Positions 26,436 through 34,616 of a stretch of DNA of 64,000 nucleotides are shown here, one piece after another (the stretch's first letter is position 1; every line of letters starts with the position of its first letter). The stretch is from contig CALOCN010000014.1 in assembly GCA_942491735.1 (NCBI GenBank), positions 2,480,001 to 2,544,000 on the forward strand, written 5' to 3'. The stretch is from CALOCN01 sp942491735 (GTDB taxonomy: Bacteria; Eisenbacteria; RBG-16-71-46; JABDJR01). The translations under genes and the position numbers were made by a program. Below the pieces are notes generated by a model. That model was not told where the DNA came from. It ran no database searches and saw only the letters and a program-made list of their open reading frames with translations.

Positions 26436-29280
26436 CCGTGCCCGGGAGGGTCCGGTGGAAGTCGGTGAGCTTGGAGACATCCAGGCGCAGCACCAGGAAC
26501 CCCAACCCGGTGCGGAAGCTCACCCCGTAGGAGCCCAGGACATTGGGCGGGGTGTAGGTCCGGGTCCAGGCCTGCCCCACATCGAAGAAGAGGGCCCCCT
26601 GGATCTGGGGAAGCCCGAACGGCCCCATGGGAAGTCCCAGCACCACGCCGTTGAGAAGTGGAAAGCGGACCTCCTGGTTGAGAAGCAACGAGCGGGTGCC
26701 CACGAAGGCGCGCCGCGGGTACCCACGGAACGACCAGGACCCGCCCATGGCGAACCGTTGGGCCAACGGCCCTTCGGCGGCCAACGCCTGCAGGCGCACG
26801 GCATAGGTGCTGCGCCGGCCCAAACGGAAGTAGCGACGCAGGTCCAGCACCCCCTGCACGTTCTCCACCTGCACGGTCTGGATGTCCGCGTTGGCCCCGA
26901 TGGCGAACAGGTAGCGTCCGCCGTCGATGGGACCGGTCCCGTTCCACAGGGTGTTGTCCTTGACGAAGCTCACGTAGTTGACCGCCAACCAGCCCTCGCG
27001 TCCGGGCCGGAACGAATCCGGACCGCGCTCCGAGTACATGAACCCGGAGTAGAGGGTGACCCGCGAGAAGCGACTGAACGGATAGGACGCGTTGAACGTG
27101 CCGCCGACCCGGCGTTCGAAGTAGGTGAAGCCCACCTCGTCGTAGAAGTCTCCCGCGAAGTGGAAGGCGGAAAATCCGGTGTCGAGCCGGCGGCGCTGGT
27201 CCCAGTAGGTCACGCCCGCGTTGAAGCGGGAGAGAATGGTGCCGAAGTCCTGGGCAGTGTTTCCGATCGTGCCCAGGATCACCTTGTCCCCCAACTGGTC
27301 CGACAGCATCACCTGCAGCCCCTGCCCTACCCCCTGGGAGGGATCAAAGGCAAACCCGCCCGCCGCCAGATCGAAGGTGAAGTGGGTCCGGTAGTCCTTC
27401 TGCCGGGCGATCAGGGTGTCGGACCCCACGTTCCAGGTCCAGGCGGGGTGCAACCGGGCGTCCCGGAGGAGTCCCGGGTCGCTGGCCGAGGCGAGCATGG
27501 GATCGGCCACCGCAGGCGGCGCGGCCAGGGTGTCGCTGCGGGCGTCGATGGGAATCCGATAGATTCCCCACTGCGCCTCGGCCATGCCGGTAAAGAGGAG
27601 ATGCCGGTCGTCGTTCCCCCAGGCGGGGCTCATGGCGCCGCCGAGGAAGTCGGTTACCTGCACCGATCGCAGGGTGGAGTCGGCGACAAACAGCTGGGTC
27701 ACCCCGCTTCGATCCGAGGCGTAGGCCAAACGGGTCCCATCCGGCGACCACACCGGCTCGCCGTCCTTCCACGGCCCGTGGGTGAGCGGCGTGATCTCTC
27801 CGGTGGCCAGGGTGTACAGATAGACGTTGAGCGCGCCCTTCTCGCCCCAGGGATTGCGATCGGAGACAAAGGCGAGGGTCTCGCCGTCGGGTGACCACGC
27901 CGCATCCCGGTCGTCGTAGCGATCGCGGGTCACCCAGCGCAGGGTCTCGGTATCCAGATCGAACACGTAGATGTCCTGGCGCCCCTCCCGGGCCAGCCCG
28001 GTGAACGCCACCGAGCGTCCGTCCGGGGAGAAGGTGGGATCGGCCAGGGAGATCAGCTCCTGGAAGGACCAGTGATCCTCCACCTCCTCGGTGTGCAGGT
28101 TGTAGAGAAAAAGCGCGTCCCGCTCGTGGTACTTGCTCACGAAGGCCATCATGCCTTCGCGCGACACCGCGGGACCGCTGTGGAAGCCGTGCAGCGCCTC
28201 GTACCGCGCACTGCGCCCCCCCTTGATGAGCCGTTCCACCTCCATCTCGCGTCCCTTCGTGGAACCGCGATAGATGTCCATGTACCCCGAACGGGGGGAG
28301 GTGAAGTAGAAGGTGTGCGGATCCACCACGGCGTCGGGCGGCGGCACCGCGGCCTGGAAATTCGCCCCGGACTTGACGGCCAGCGGCTGTGCTTCCAGTT
28401 CCAGCGGCTTGTAGTCCTCCACGTGGGGGAAGTAGCGCTGCTGCAGGTCGTGATGCCATTGTGCGTTGAGGGTGCGCAGGGGGCGCTCGGTGACCCGGAC
28501 CAGCGCCTCCTCGAAGCTCTTCACCCGCCACAGCTCCTCGTAGATCGCCGCCACCACGTCCGGTCCGTAGGTGCGTTCGAGATAATCGACCAGGTGCTGG
28601 CCGATCTTGTAGATGACGAACGTTCCCGAGTAGCGCCAGAGTTCCTGGATGTCCGGCATCATCTCGCCCAGCACGAGATCGCGGACGAACAACTCCCCGG
28701 TGGAGTCCCAGGGCCCGGACCAGACCTCCGCCATGCCCTCGGTGAACCAGAGCGGCGGTCCCACGAAACCGTTGCGGTAGTGGAGGCGATAGAGCTCACC
28801 GATGCGCGAGAGCTGGAACACGTGGACCAGCTCGTGGTGGATGACCCGCTCGAAGTCGCGGTAGTTGCCGTTGAAGGGCAACGCCACGCGCCCCTTGAGG
28901 AACTCGGTGAATCCGCCCACGCCCTCGGGCAGGAAACCCCACGACACGTTGGTCTGCTGGAAGTCCTGGTGGGTGGAGTAGATGATGAGCGGGATCTTGC
29001 GCACCACCTCGTGCCGGAACCGCGAGGCGATGAAGTCGTACCCCTCCTCGGCCATCCGCAACGCGGTCAGGGCGAGGGTGTCCTCTTCCGGGTAGTAGTA
29101 GAGCTCGAAGTGCTCGCTCTCCACCACCTGCCAGTCGAAGTCCGTGTACTGGATCTTGTTCTGGCCAAAGGAGGAAATCTGGGCAGAGCCCACCGAGACG
29201 CCCAGGCACAGGCCGAGCAGGCTGACGGCGGCAATCCGGAGTGTCAGGTTCGTCTCACCTCTCTCGCCAGATAAGCCCAA
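26404..29280 (-). CDS. Peptidase MA-like metalloprotease / TolB propeller / outer-membrane barrel fusion
   Basis: This 958-residue protein appears to join three modules. Residues 45-250 are a gluzincin-like protease domain with HHELVHVF (HExxH 149-153) and the downstream PLWFTEGMAEVW supplying the third Glu (181). Residues 330-620 hold WD40/TolB blades, such as PTFSPDGRSVAFTG, AAWSPDGETLAFVSDRN and PVWSPDGTRLAYASDRS. The C-terminal third is a BamA/surface-antigen-like barrel with SWSFRGYPRRAF and a terminal aromatic (VGFNY). The signal peptide is residues 13-33. The listed start is a TTG; a CTG at 29247 after GAGAGGTGAG would give a shorter leader. Similar chimeras occur in FCB bacteria, but their substrate is not known to me. 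Confidence 0.82.
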   Translation of the reverse strand: MGLSGERGETNLTLRIAAVSLLGLCLGVSVGSAQISSFGQNKIQYTDFDWQVVESEHFELYYYPEEDTLALTALRMAEEGYDFIASRFRHEVVRKIPLIIYSTHQDFQQTNVSWGFLPEGVGGFTEFLKGRVALPFNGNYRDFERVIHHELVHVFQLSRIGELYRLHYRNGFVGPPLWFTEGMAEVWSGPWDSTGELFVRDLVLGEMMPDIQELWRYSGTFVIYKIGQHLVDYLERTYGPDVVAAIYEELWRVKSFEEALVRVTERPLRTLNAQWHHDLQQRYFPHVEDYKPLELEAQPLAVKSGANFQAAVPPPDAVVDPHTFYFTSPRSGYMDIYRGSTKGREMEVERLIKGGRSARYEALHGFHSGPAVSREGMMAFVSKYHERDALFLYNLHTEEVEDHWSFQELISLADPTFSPDGRSVAFTGLAREGRQDIYVFDLDTETLRWVTRDRYDDRDAAWSPDGETLAFVSDRNPWGEKGALNVYLYTLATGEITPLTHGPWKDGEPVWSPDGTRLAYASDRSGVTQLFVADSTLRSVQVTDFLGGAMSPAWGNDDRHLLFTGMAEAQWGIYRIPIDARSDTLAAPPAVADPMLASASDPGLLRDARLHPAWTWNVGSDTLIARQKDYRTHFTFDLAAGGFAFDPSQGVGQGLQVMLSDQLGDKVILGTIGNTAQDFGTILSRFNAGVTYWDQRRRLDTGFSAFHFAGDFYDEVGFTYFERRVGGTFNASYPFSRFSRVTLYSGFMYSERGPDSFRPGREGWLAVNYVSFVKDNTLWNGTGPIDGGRYLFAIGANADIQTVQVENVQGVLDLRRYFRLGRRSTYAVRLQALAAEGPLAQRFAMGGSWSFRGYPRRAFVGTRSLLLNQEVRFPLLNGVVLGLPMGPFGLPQIQGALFFDVGQAWTRTYTPPNVLGSYGVSFRTGLGFLVLRLDVSKLTDFHRTLPGTDVDFFVGFNY

Positions 29281-29311
29281 GCCAAACAGATCCAGTCCGG
29301 GAAAGAAAACG

Positions 29312-29702
29312 CGGCCGAGACTTCCATAAGCCGAATTCTGTCAGGATTCCGGCCGTTTCCGACCGGGTCCCGATGGTCATTCATCTGGGAGACGTGTTAC
29401 CACGCTCCTCAAGCGACCTACCCGAGGGTCGAGCGAGACGGGCCGTCTCATCCCCTCCTATTTGGTCTTGCTCCGAGTGGGGTTTACCGAGCCGCCGGAG
29501 TCACCCCCGACGCTGGTGAGCTCTTACCTCACCGTTTCACCCTTACCGGCGGAACGGGTTCCGCAGGCGGTCTACTCTCTGCTGCACTTTCCGTGGGATC
29601 ACTCCCCCTGGGCGTTACCCAGCACCCTGCCCTATGGAGTTCGGACTTTCCTCGGCGCCTCCCGAGGGAAGCGACGCGACCATCCGGAAGTCTCGGTCCG
29701 CT
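29312..29702 (-). ncRNA. rnpB: RNase P RNA (class A)
   Basis: This is the catalytic RNA of RNase P, which matures tRNA 5' ends. The minus strand shows the conserved GAGGAAAGTCCGAACTCC region (CRI/P4), a GGGTAACGCCC hairpin, and the 3' ACAGAATTCGGCTTAT element. The P1 helix is visible: CCGAGACTTCC at the 5' end (29686-29696) pairs perfectly over 11 bp with GGAAGTCTCGG at the 3' end (29315-29325). Length of about 390 nt is normal. Exact ends are approximate. Confidence 0.95.
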
Positions 29703-29726
29703 AGGGTCTTACGACCCGTGTCGGAG

Positions 29727-29732
29727 AGTATA
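29727..29732 (-). promoter_or_regulatory. -10 element (TATACT) for rnpB
   Basis: TATACT on the minus strand is positioned to start transcription near 29720, about 20 nt before the P1 helix. A weak TGTCAC at 29751-29756 could be the -35 with an 18-bp spacer. A GGGTC-GTAA-GACCC hairpin lies in the short 5' leader. Confidence 0.55.
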
Positions 29733-29770
29733 CGGGAAGGCTGCGGCCGGGTGACAGGGGCAAAGGGGGC

Positions 29771-30178
29771 TCAGAGCGCGTCCAGGGCCTCGTTGGCCAG
29801 GGCATCGGCCCGCTTGTTCTCTTCCCGGGGCACGTGATGGACCTGGCTGTGCTCCAGCCGGGCCATGGCCACCCGCACCCGCTGGTGCATGCGCTTCATC
29901 TTGGGGTCCTTGACCCGGTACTGGCCGCTGAGCTGGCGCACGATCAGCTGGGAGTCCATGTTGAACTCGGCCCGGGTGATGGAGAGTTCCTCCAGCAACT
30001 CGAGGGCGACGAGGAGCGCTTCGTACTCGGCCACGTTGTTGGTGGTGCGGCCGATGGCCCGGGATGCGGTGGCGATTTCGGTTCCGTCGGGATCCAGGAC
30101 CACCACCCCGATCGAGGCCGGTCCCGGGTTTCCCCGACAGGCGCCGTCGGTCCACACCCGATAGACGGCATCGCTCAA
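29771..30178 (-). CDS. RNase HI-like ribonuclease
   Basis: This 135-residue protein has the RNase H fold of the reverse-transcriptase-like/RNase HI group. It has VWTDGACRGNPG (catalytic Asp), the NNVAEYEALLVALELL block (catalytic Glu), MDSQLIVRQLSGQY (catalytic Asp) and ENKRADALANEAL (final Asp). It probably cleaves RNA in RNA-DNA hybrids. The TTG start overlaps the zinc-ribbon gene stop (TTGA), so the two are co-translated. A helical basic protrusion is absent, as in archaeal-type RNase HI. Confidence 0.9.
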   Translation of the reverse strand: MSDAVYRVWTDGACRGNPGPASIGVVVLDPDGTEIATASRAIGRTTNNVAEYEALLVALELLEELSITRAEFNMDSQLIVRQLSGQYRVKDPKMKRMHQRVRVAMARLEHSQVHHVPREENKRADALANEALDAL

Positions 30179-30900
30179 GCGGTGGCCCCGATCCCGTCCC
30201 AGATGAGATACCGGCCGCACTGCTCGCACTCGTGCAGCTTGTCCTGCTTGCGCACCTCGGCGACCATCTGCGGCGGCAGGGTGAAGAAGCAGCCGCCACA
30301 GGTGCCCCCGGCCACCCCGGCTACCGCGACCCCGCCCTTCATCTCCCGCATCCGCTCGTAGCGGCGCAGGATGGGGGCGTCCAACCTGGGGGCGATGGCC
30401 TCGCGCTCCCCGCGCAGGCGAGCCACCTCTTCCTCATCCTCGGCGATACGGGTCTTGATCTGGGCGCCGCGTTCCTGGACCCGCTGGTCGATCTGCCCCA
30501 TCTCCTCCTTGAGGGTGGCGGCCTGGGCCTTGGCCGCGTCCTCTTCCTCGAAGGTCTCCAGGATCAGATCCTCGAACCCGGAGCGCTTCTCCTTCTCCAT
30601 GTCGATCTGGTTGTTCATGGCGAGGAACTCGGCGTTGGTCTTGACCTTGAGCTTGTCGTTCTCGAACTTGACGACGTTCTGCTCGCATTTGCCGACTTCC
30701 ATCTCGAGATCACGGCGCTTCTTGAGCACGGCCTGGACCTGGGCCTCGGCGGCGTCCACCCGCGCCTTGACCGCGGCCTGGTCCTCCTTGACCGCGTCGA
30801 GTTCCTTGGGCATGTCGGACAGCTCCCCTTCCAGGGCCTGGATGCGGCGGTCCAACTTCTGCAGGGTACTGAGTTGTTCCAGTAGCTCGGCAATGCTCAC
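30175..30900 (-). CDS. Coiled-coil protein with C-terminal C4 zinc ribbon
   Basis: This 241-residue protein has a long antiparallel coiled coil (about residues 5-170, rich in K, E and Q). A zinc ribbon follows, with CGGC (in GGTCGGCFFTLPPQM) and CEQC (in LHECEQCGRYLIW). This matches the zf-RING_7/CT398-like family, often found beside RNase H and Nif3-like genes. Family members are proposed RNA- or flagellum/secretion-related chaperones, but the function is not settled. GTG at 30900 has AAGGAG 9 nt upstream. Confidence 0.88.
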   Translation of the reverse strand: MSIAELLEQLSTLQKLDRRIQALEGELSDMPKELDAVKEDQAAVKARVDAAEAQVQAVLKKRRDLEMEVGKCEQNVVKFENDKLKVKTNAEFLAMNNQIDMEKEKRSGFEDLILETFEEEDAAKAQAATLKEEMGQIDQRVQERGAQIKTRIAEDEEEVARLRGEREAIAPRLDAPILRRYERMREMKGGVAVAGVAGGTCGGCFFTLPPQMVAEVRKQDKLHECEQCGRYLIWDGIGATA

Positions 30901-30936
30901 GGCATGCTCTCCTTGGTATCCGAAGAATCGAGGGCA

Positions 30937-30965
30937 CAAAAAAAACGTGTGCCGAAGCACACGTT
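30937..30965 (-). terminator. Intrinsic terminator with UUCG tetraloop after tRNA-Val
   Basis: On the minus strand AACGTGTGC-TTCG-GCACACGTT forms a 9-bp stem with an extra-stable UUCG loop, followed at once by a T-run of eight. It lies about 160 nt after the tRNA and before the zinc-ribbon gene start. Confidence 0.9.
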
Positions 30966-31124
30966 CACGAACGGTCCCGGGTCCAGGCTCGAAGGCCGCC
31001 CTCGTTGAAGGCGCGCTCCGAGCCCCGGGCAGTCCCGGGTCGATCTCCAACCGGCCAATTCCCGGTAGGGCGACCCACGCCGGACCGGCTGACCAGGGAT
31101 CGACTACGGACACGAGGACGAAAA

Positions 31125-31200
31125 TGGTGGGCGACAGAGGACTTGAACCTCTGACCCCGTGCATGTGAGGCACGTGCTCTACCAACTGAGCTAGCCGCCC
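31125..31200 (-). tRNA. tRNA-Val (anticodon CAC)
   Basis: The cloverleaf is complete: acceptor GGGCGGC pairs with GTCGCCC (one G-U), the D-arm is GCTCAGTTGGTAGAGC, and the anticodon stem CGTGC/GCACG has loop CTCACAT. The T-arm is AGAGGTTCAAGTCCTCT, and a genomically encoded CCA ends the gene. The anticodon CAC reads GUG, a preferred codon in this GC-rich genome. Confidence 0.96.
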
Positions 31201-31288
31201 ACATCGAAACCTCGCTTTGCCGCTTCCGGGCGCCGCTGCACCCGTGGCGACGGCTCGCAACGGCACCAAGCCGCCGCGAGGGCCATGG

Positions 31289-31318
31289 ACTGTAGCACAG
31301 CGCCGAGACCGGGGACAA
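31289..31318 (-). promoter_or_regulatory. Sigma-70-like promoter for tRNA-Val
   Basis: TTGTCC (31313-31318) and TACAGT (31289-31294) are separated by 18 bp on the minus strand. The predicted start is about 80 nt before the mature tRNA, giving a 5' leader for RNase P to remove. Confidence 0.6.
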
Positions 31319-31332
31319 GGAGACCCGGCCTC

Positions 31333-32118
31333 CTAGTTCGCCGCCCGGCGGTGCTCGGTGATCGCGTCGTAGGCCACGTTGATCTCCTTGAACTTCTCCT
31401 CGGCAAAGGCGCCGAATTCCTCGGGGAGCCCCTGGGAAATGACCTTGTCCGGGTGGAACTCCCGTGCGGCCTGGCGATAGACCTTCTTGAGTTCCTCGTC
31501 GGTCACGTCCGGCGACACCCCCAGCACCGCGTAGTGCGCGGCCAGGTCCGAGGGGCTCCGGCTCACCCGGCCGCTGCCGCTGCTGCGTCCGCCCCCGGTC
31601 AGCCGGTCGTAGGCCGAGGCATCCACGCCCAGCGGACCCAGGGCTTCCTGCAGCAGCGCGTCCTCGGCCGGGTGCAGCGAACCGTCCGCCACCGCCACCG
31701 CGAAGAGCAGCTGGTACAGCATGAGCCGCAACGCCGGGTCATGTCCAAAAAGCTGCCCGAACTGCCGGGCGTAGTCGATGAACGGCGTGTTGTTGTTCTT
31801 GGCCTCGTTGAAGATGGAGATGGCCAGCTTGCGCGCATCCCCCCGCAGTTTGAGCTGGTCGTCCATGAAACGATCGACCACCGCGATTTCCTCGCTCGAG
31901 ACCTGCCCGTCCGCCTTGGCCATTTTTCCCAGCATGGCGAAGGTGGTGGCGAAGAAGGCGGCCTGGCGTGTCTCCCCGGTCGAGAACCGCGCGCTGCCCG
32001 AGATCCGCGGCCCCGCATCCACGAAGGCATGGCCCAACCCGGCCCCGATGATCGCCCCGAGGGGGCCGCCGAACATCATTCCCAGGCCACCACCGACCAG
32101 TTTTCCCAACCAGGACAT
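31333..32118 (-). CDS. DjlA-like TerB/J-domain co-chaperone
   Basis: This 261-residue protein has a glycine-rich N-terminal segment that could insert in the membrane (residues 5-33). A TerB-like helical domain covers about 55-165, including KADGQVSSEEIAVVDRFM and VADGSLHPAEDALL. The C-terminal J domain has YAVLGVSPDVTDEELKKVYR and the HPD tripeptide in FHPDKV, needed to stimulate DnaK ATPase. This matches the DjlA arrangement. GGAGG lies 7 nt before the ATG. Confidence 0.92.
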   Translation of the reverse strand: MSWLGKLVGGGLGMMFGGPLGAIIGAGLGHAFVDAGPRISGSARFSTGETRQAAFFATTFAMLGKMAKADGQVSSEEIAVVDRFMDDQLKLRGDARKLAISIFNEAKNNNTPFIDYARQFGQLFGHDPALRLMLYQLLFAVAVADGSLHPAEDALLQEALGPLGVDASAYDRLTGGGRSSGSGRVSRSPSDLAAHYAVLGVSPDVTDEELKKVYRQAAREFHPDKVISQGLPEEFGAFAEEKFKEINVAYDAITEHRRAAN

Positions 32119-32216
32119 ACGAGTTCCTCCCTGGCGCCGCGTCACGGCAAACGCCACCGTACCAAAAGGGCCCACGATCATACTCCGAGTCCGACCGCAG
32201 GGGGACCGGTCTCGGG

Positions 32217-32222
32217 TAAACT
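32217..32222 (+). promoter_or_regulatory. -10-like TAAACT 7 nt before the YfhO-family start (leaderless candidate)
   Basis: TAAACT lies 7 nt before ATG 32230 and there is no Shine-Dalgarno sequence. Transcription starting at the usual 6-8 nt past a -10 would begin at or next to the start codon. The -35 is not recognisable. Confidence 0.45.
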
Positions 32223-32229
32223 GCGCCCC

Positions 32230-34593
32230 ATGCCGCGTCCCCCCGCTCCCACCCCGGTCGCTCGCCCCCGCCTGCTCGCCACCCTGGTCGTGGTGGTCGT
32301 CGCCGTCGCGGCGCTCTCCCCGGCCCTGTTCGGGGACAGGATCCCCGCCGATACCGACCTCACCCGGCTCTACGGGCCCTGGACCGCATCCCTTCCCAGC
32401 GAGTTGGAGCCGATCCAGGGGGGGGACAGCTTTCTCGTCTACCTCCCCGACCGCATGGTCGCGGCAGAGCAGTGGCGCGCCGGAGAGCTCCCCCTGTGGA
32501 ATCCGTACGTATCCATGGGCGTTCCGTTGCTGGGAGGTCAAACCGCGAACCCGCTGGATCCCCTTATTGCCCTGTTCCTCACCCTCCCCCCCGGACCGGC
32601 AATGGGGCTCCAGTACGCCCTGCTGGTGGCCCTGGCCGGGCTCGGCATGGTGCTCCTCCTGCACGACCGCGGGGTCACCCGCCCCGAGGCCCTGGCCGTG
32701 GGGGCCCTCGCGTTCGCCCTTTGCCCGTATCTTCTCTACTGGCTGGAGCTGCGGGTCTTCCTCGGCGGTCTCGCCCCGCTCCCCTTCGTTCTCTGGGCCA
32801 TGGAAAGGGTCGCCCGAGGCACCGCGACACCCCGCGTGCTGGCCGCCGGATCGCTCGCCCTGGGCTATGCCGCCCTGGCCGGGACCCTGCAGACCCTGGC
32901 CCTGGTGGGGGGACTTGCCCTGGTGCGCCTGGTCTGGATCCGGTTCCACCTGCGCGGCGAGCTCGTGCACCGCCCCACCCGGGGTCTGCCCGGCGCGCTG
33001 ATCCTGCTCGGGTTGGGGCTGGGGGTGGGAACCATCGCCTGGGTGGCGGCGGCGGATCTGTTGCGGCTCAGCACCCGGGTCACCGGCTCGGCCGGCTACT
33101 ACGCCGACACGAACTTTCTTCCCTGGCGCGCGTTGGGCCTGTGGTTCCAGCCGGGGTTGTTTGGCCTGGGGCAGGGAACACCCTTCGTGGTCCAGGAAGC
33201 CTTTGGTCGCAGCCCGGCCGGGAGCAGCGGTTGGGGGGCCACCGGGGTGATTCCGTTGGGGCTGGCCCTCATCGCCCTCGTCACCCGCACCGGTCCAACC
33301 GCCGAGCGGCGATTCTGGGGCGCCCTGGCCGTCCTCGTTCCGGGCCTCCTCCTCCTTTTGGGAACCCCACCCGGCAGGGCCCTGATGGGGGTGATTCCCG
33401 GTCTCGACACGGTGGATCTGCTGCGCACCCTGATCGTGGCCAGCCTGGGCGTGTCGGTTCTTGCCGCCTACGGGGCGCAGCGCCTCCTGGTTCATCTGGG
33501 AACGGGGGCCGCCCGCTGGGCCGGGCTCTGGGCCGGCTACGCCGTGGTGGCGGTCGGGGTCATCACCGTGACGCGAGCCGGGGTCACCGATGCCCTTCCC
33601 TGGGGCCTCGCCGTTCTCCCGGCCGCGGGGCTCGCCCTGGGCGCGGCGTCGCTCGGCGCCCTGGGGCGCTTTGGACGCTGGGCGGCGTGGGGGTTGCCGC
33701 TCCTCATCGCGGCCGAACTGCTTTCGCTCCATTTCCGGGTCAACCCGTTCGCCGAGGCGAGCACCTTCTATCCCACCCACCCGGTGGTGACCGAGATCCG
33801 CAACCGGCTGGGTCCGCCGGACTACCCGCGTTTTCTGGTGCCCAGCCATCTGCGTGTCCTGCCGCCCAACGTCCCCTCGGTGTTCGGCCTGACCGACCTG
33901 CGCGGGTACACGAACATGCCGCTGGACCGCACCCGGTTCATGCTGGAAACCGCCGAGGGGACGACCCTCGCCAACCAGGTCTATCTCTCCCAGGCGGACT
34001 CCCCCATCTACCGGAGCGCGGCGCTGGGCTATGCCTTCGTCTCACCCGCCCTTGCCCGCAAGGCGACCCGGTTTGTCCCGGAGCCGGTTCGGGGTCTCCC
34101 GCGCGGGTTCATGAAACGCACCGGGGCGCTCCCCCGCGCCTACCTCGTTTACGGGGTCCAGGCGGTCCCGGACCGCGGCGCCCTGCGCGAAGCGTTGACC
34201 GACCCCGCGTGGGATCCCTCCCGGGTTGCCCTGGTGGAGACCGGGGACGGTCCGGTTCCCGCGGCGAGTCCCCCCTCCACCCCGGGTCGGGCGTCGATCC
34301 GTCGCCTCCACCCGGATGAGGTGGTAATCCGGATCCAGACCCAGACCCCCGGAGTGCTGGTCCTGGCCGATGCGTTTCACCCCGGCTGGCGGGCCACCAT
34401 CAACGGTGAGCCGACCCGGGTGTTTCCGGTCAACGGGGGGCTGCGCGGGGTCGCGGTCGATGCCTCCACCCGCGAGGTCGTCTTCCGCTACCGCCCGGTC
34501 TGGTTGTGGCCCGGACTGGCGACGAGCCTGCTCTGCCTCCTGGCCACCCTGGGGGTGGGGTTTCTTCCCCGGCGGCGCGGGGGCACAGGGTGA
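32230..34593 (+). CDS. YfhO-family polytopic membrane protein
   Basis: This 787-residue protein has at least ten membrane helices (most between residues 15 and 520). The early extracytoplasmic motif is ADTDLTRLYGPW with LPLWNPYVSMGVPLLG, typical of YfhO/GT-C-like proteins. A soluble C-terminal domain includes FHPGWRATINGEPTRVFPVNGGLRGV. YfhO proteins are thought to be lipid-linked-sugar glycosyltransferases of GT-C type, for example in lipoteichoic acid decoration; the substrate here is unknown. No Shine-Dalgarno sequence is seen; TAAACT 7 nt before the ATG suggests a leaderless mRNA. A sulfatase gene follows after 23 nt. Confidence 0.85.
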   Translation: MPRPPAPTPVARPRLLATLVVVVVAVAALSPALFGDRIPADTDLTRLYGPWTASLPSELEPIQGGDSFLVYLPDRMVAAEQWRAGELPLWNPYVSMGVPLLGGQTANPLDPLIALFLTLPPGPAMGLQYALLVALAGLGMVLLLHDRGVTRPEALAVGALAFALCPYLLYWLELRVFLGGLAPLPFVLWAMERVARGTATPRVLAAGSLALGYAALAGTLQTLALVGGLALVRLVWIRFHLRGELVHRPTRGLPGALILLGLGLGVGTIAWVAAADLLRLSTRVTGSAGYYADTNFLPWRALGLWFQPGLFGLGQGTPFVVQEAFGRSPAGSSGWGATGVIPLGLALIALVTRTGPTAERRFWGALAVLVPGLLLLLGTPPGRALMGVIPGLDTVDLLRTLIVASLGVSVLAAYGAQRLLVHLGTGAARWAGLWAGYAVVAVGVITVTRAGVTDALPWGLAVLPAAGLALGAASLGALGRFGRWAAWGLPLLIAAELLSLHFRVNPFAEASTFYPTHPVVTEIRNRLGPPDYPRFLVPSHLRVLPPNVPSVFGLTDLRGYTNMPLDRTRFMLETAEGTTLANQVYLSQADSPIYRSAALGYAFVSPALARKATRFVPEPVRGLPRGFMKRTGALPRAYLVYGVQAVPDRGALREALTDPAWDPSRVALVETGDGPVPAASPPSTPGRASIRRLHPDEVVIRIQTQTPGVLVLADAFHPGWRATINGEPTRVFPVNGGLRGVAVDASTREVVFRYRPVWLWPGLATSLLCLLATLGVGFLPRRRGGTG

Positions 34594-34604
34594 CCCCGGT
34601 CCGG

Positions 34605-34610
34605 TACACT
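34605..34610 (+). promoter_or_regulatory. -10-like TACACT 6 nt before the sulfatase start (leaderless candidate)
   Basis: TACACT lies in the 23-nt gap after the YfhO gene and 6 nt before GTG 34617, with no Shine-Dalgarno sequence. It fits the same pattern as other genes here. Read-through from the upstream gene remains possible. Confidence 0.4.
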
Positions 34611-34616
34611 TTCCCG

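Noticed and set aside
31333..33849. An 838-codon minus-strand frame extending the DjlA-like gene upstream through the YfhO gene
   Set aside because: Only the last 261 residues are DjlA-like. The rest is antisense to a polytopic membrane protein, and the true ATG at 32118 has a good ribosome binding site.
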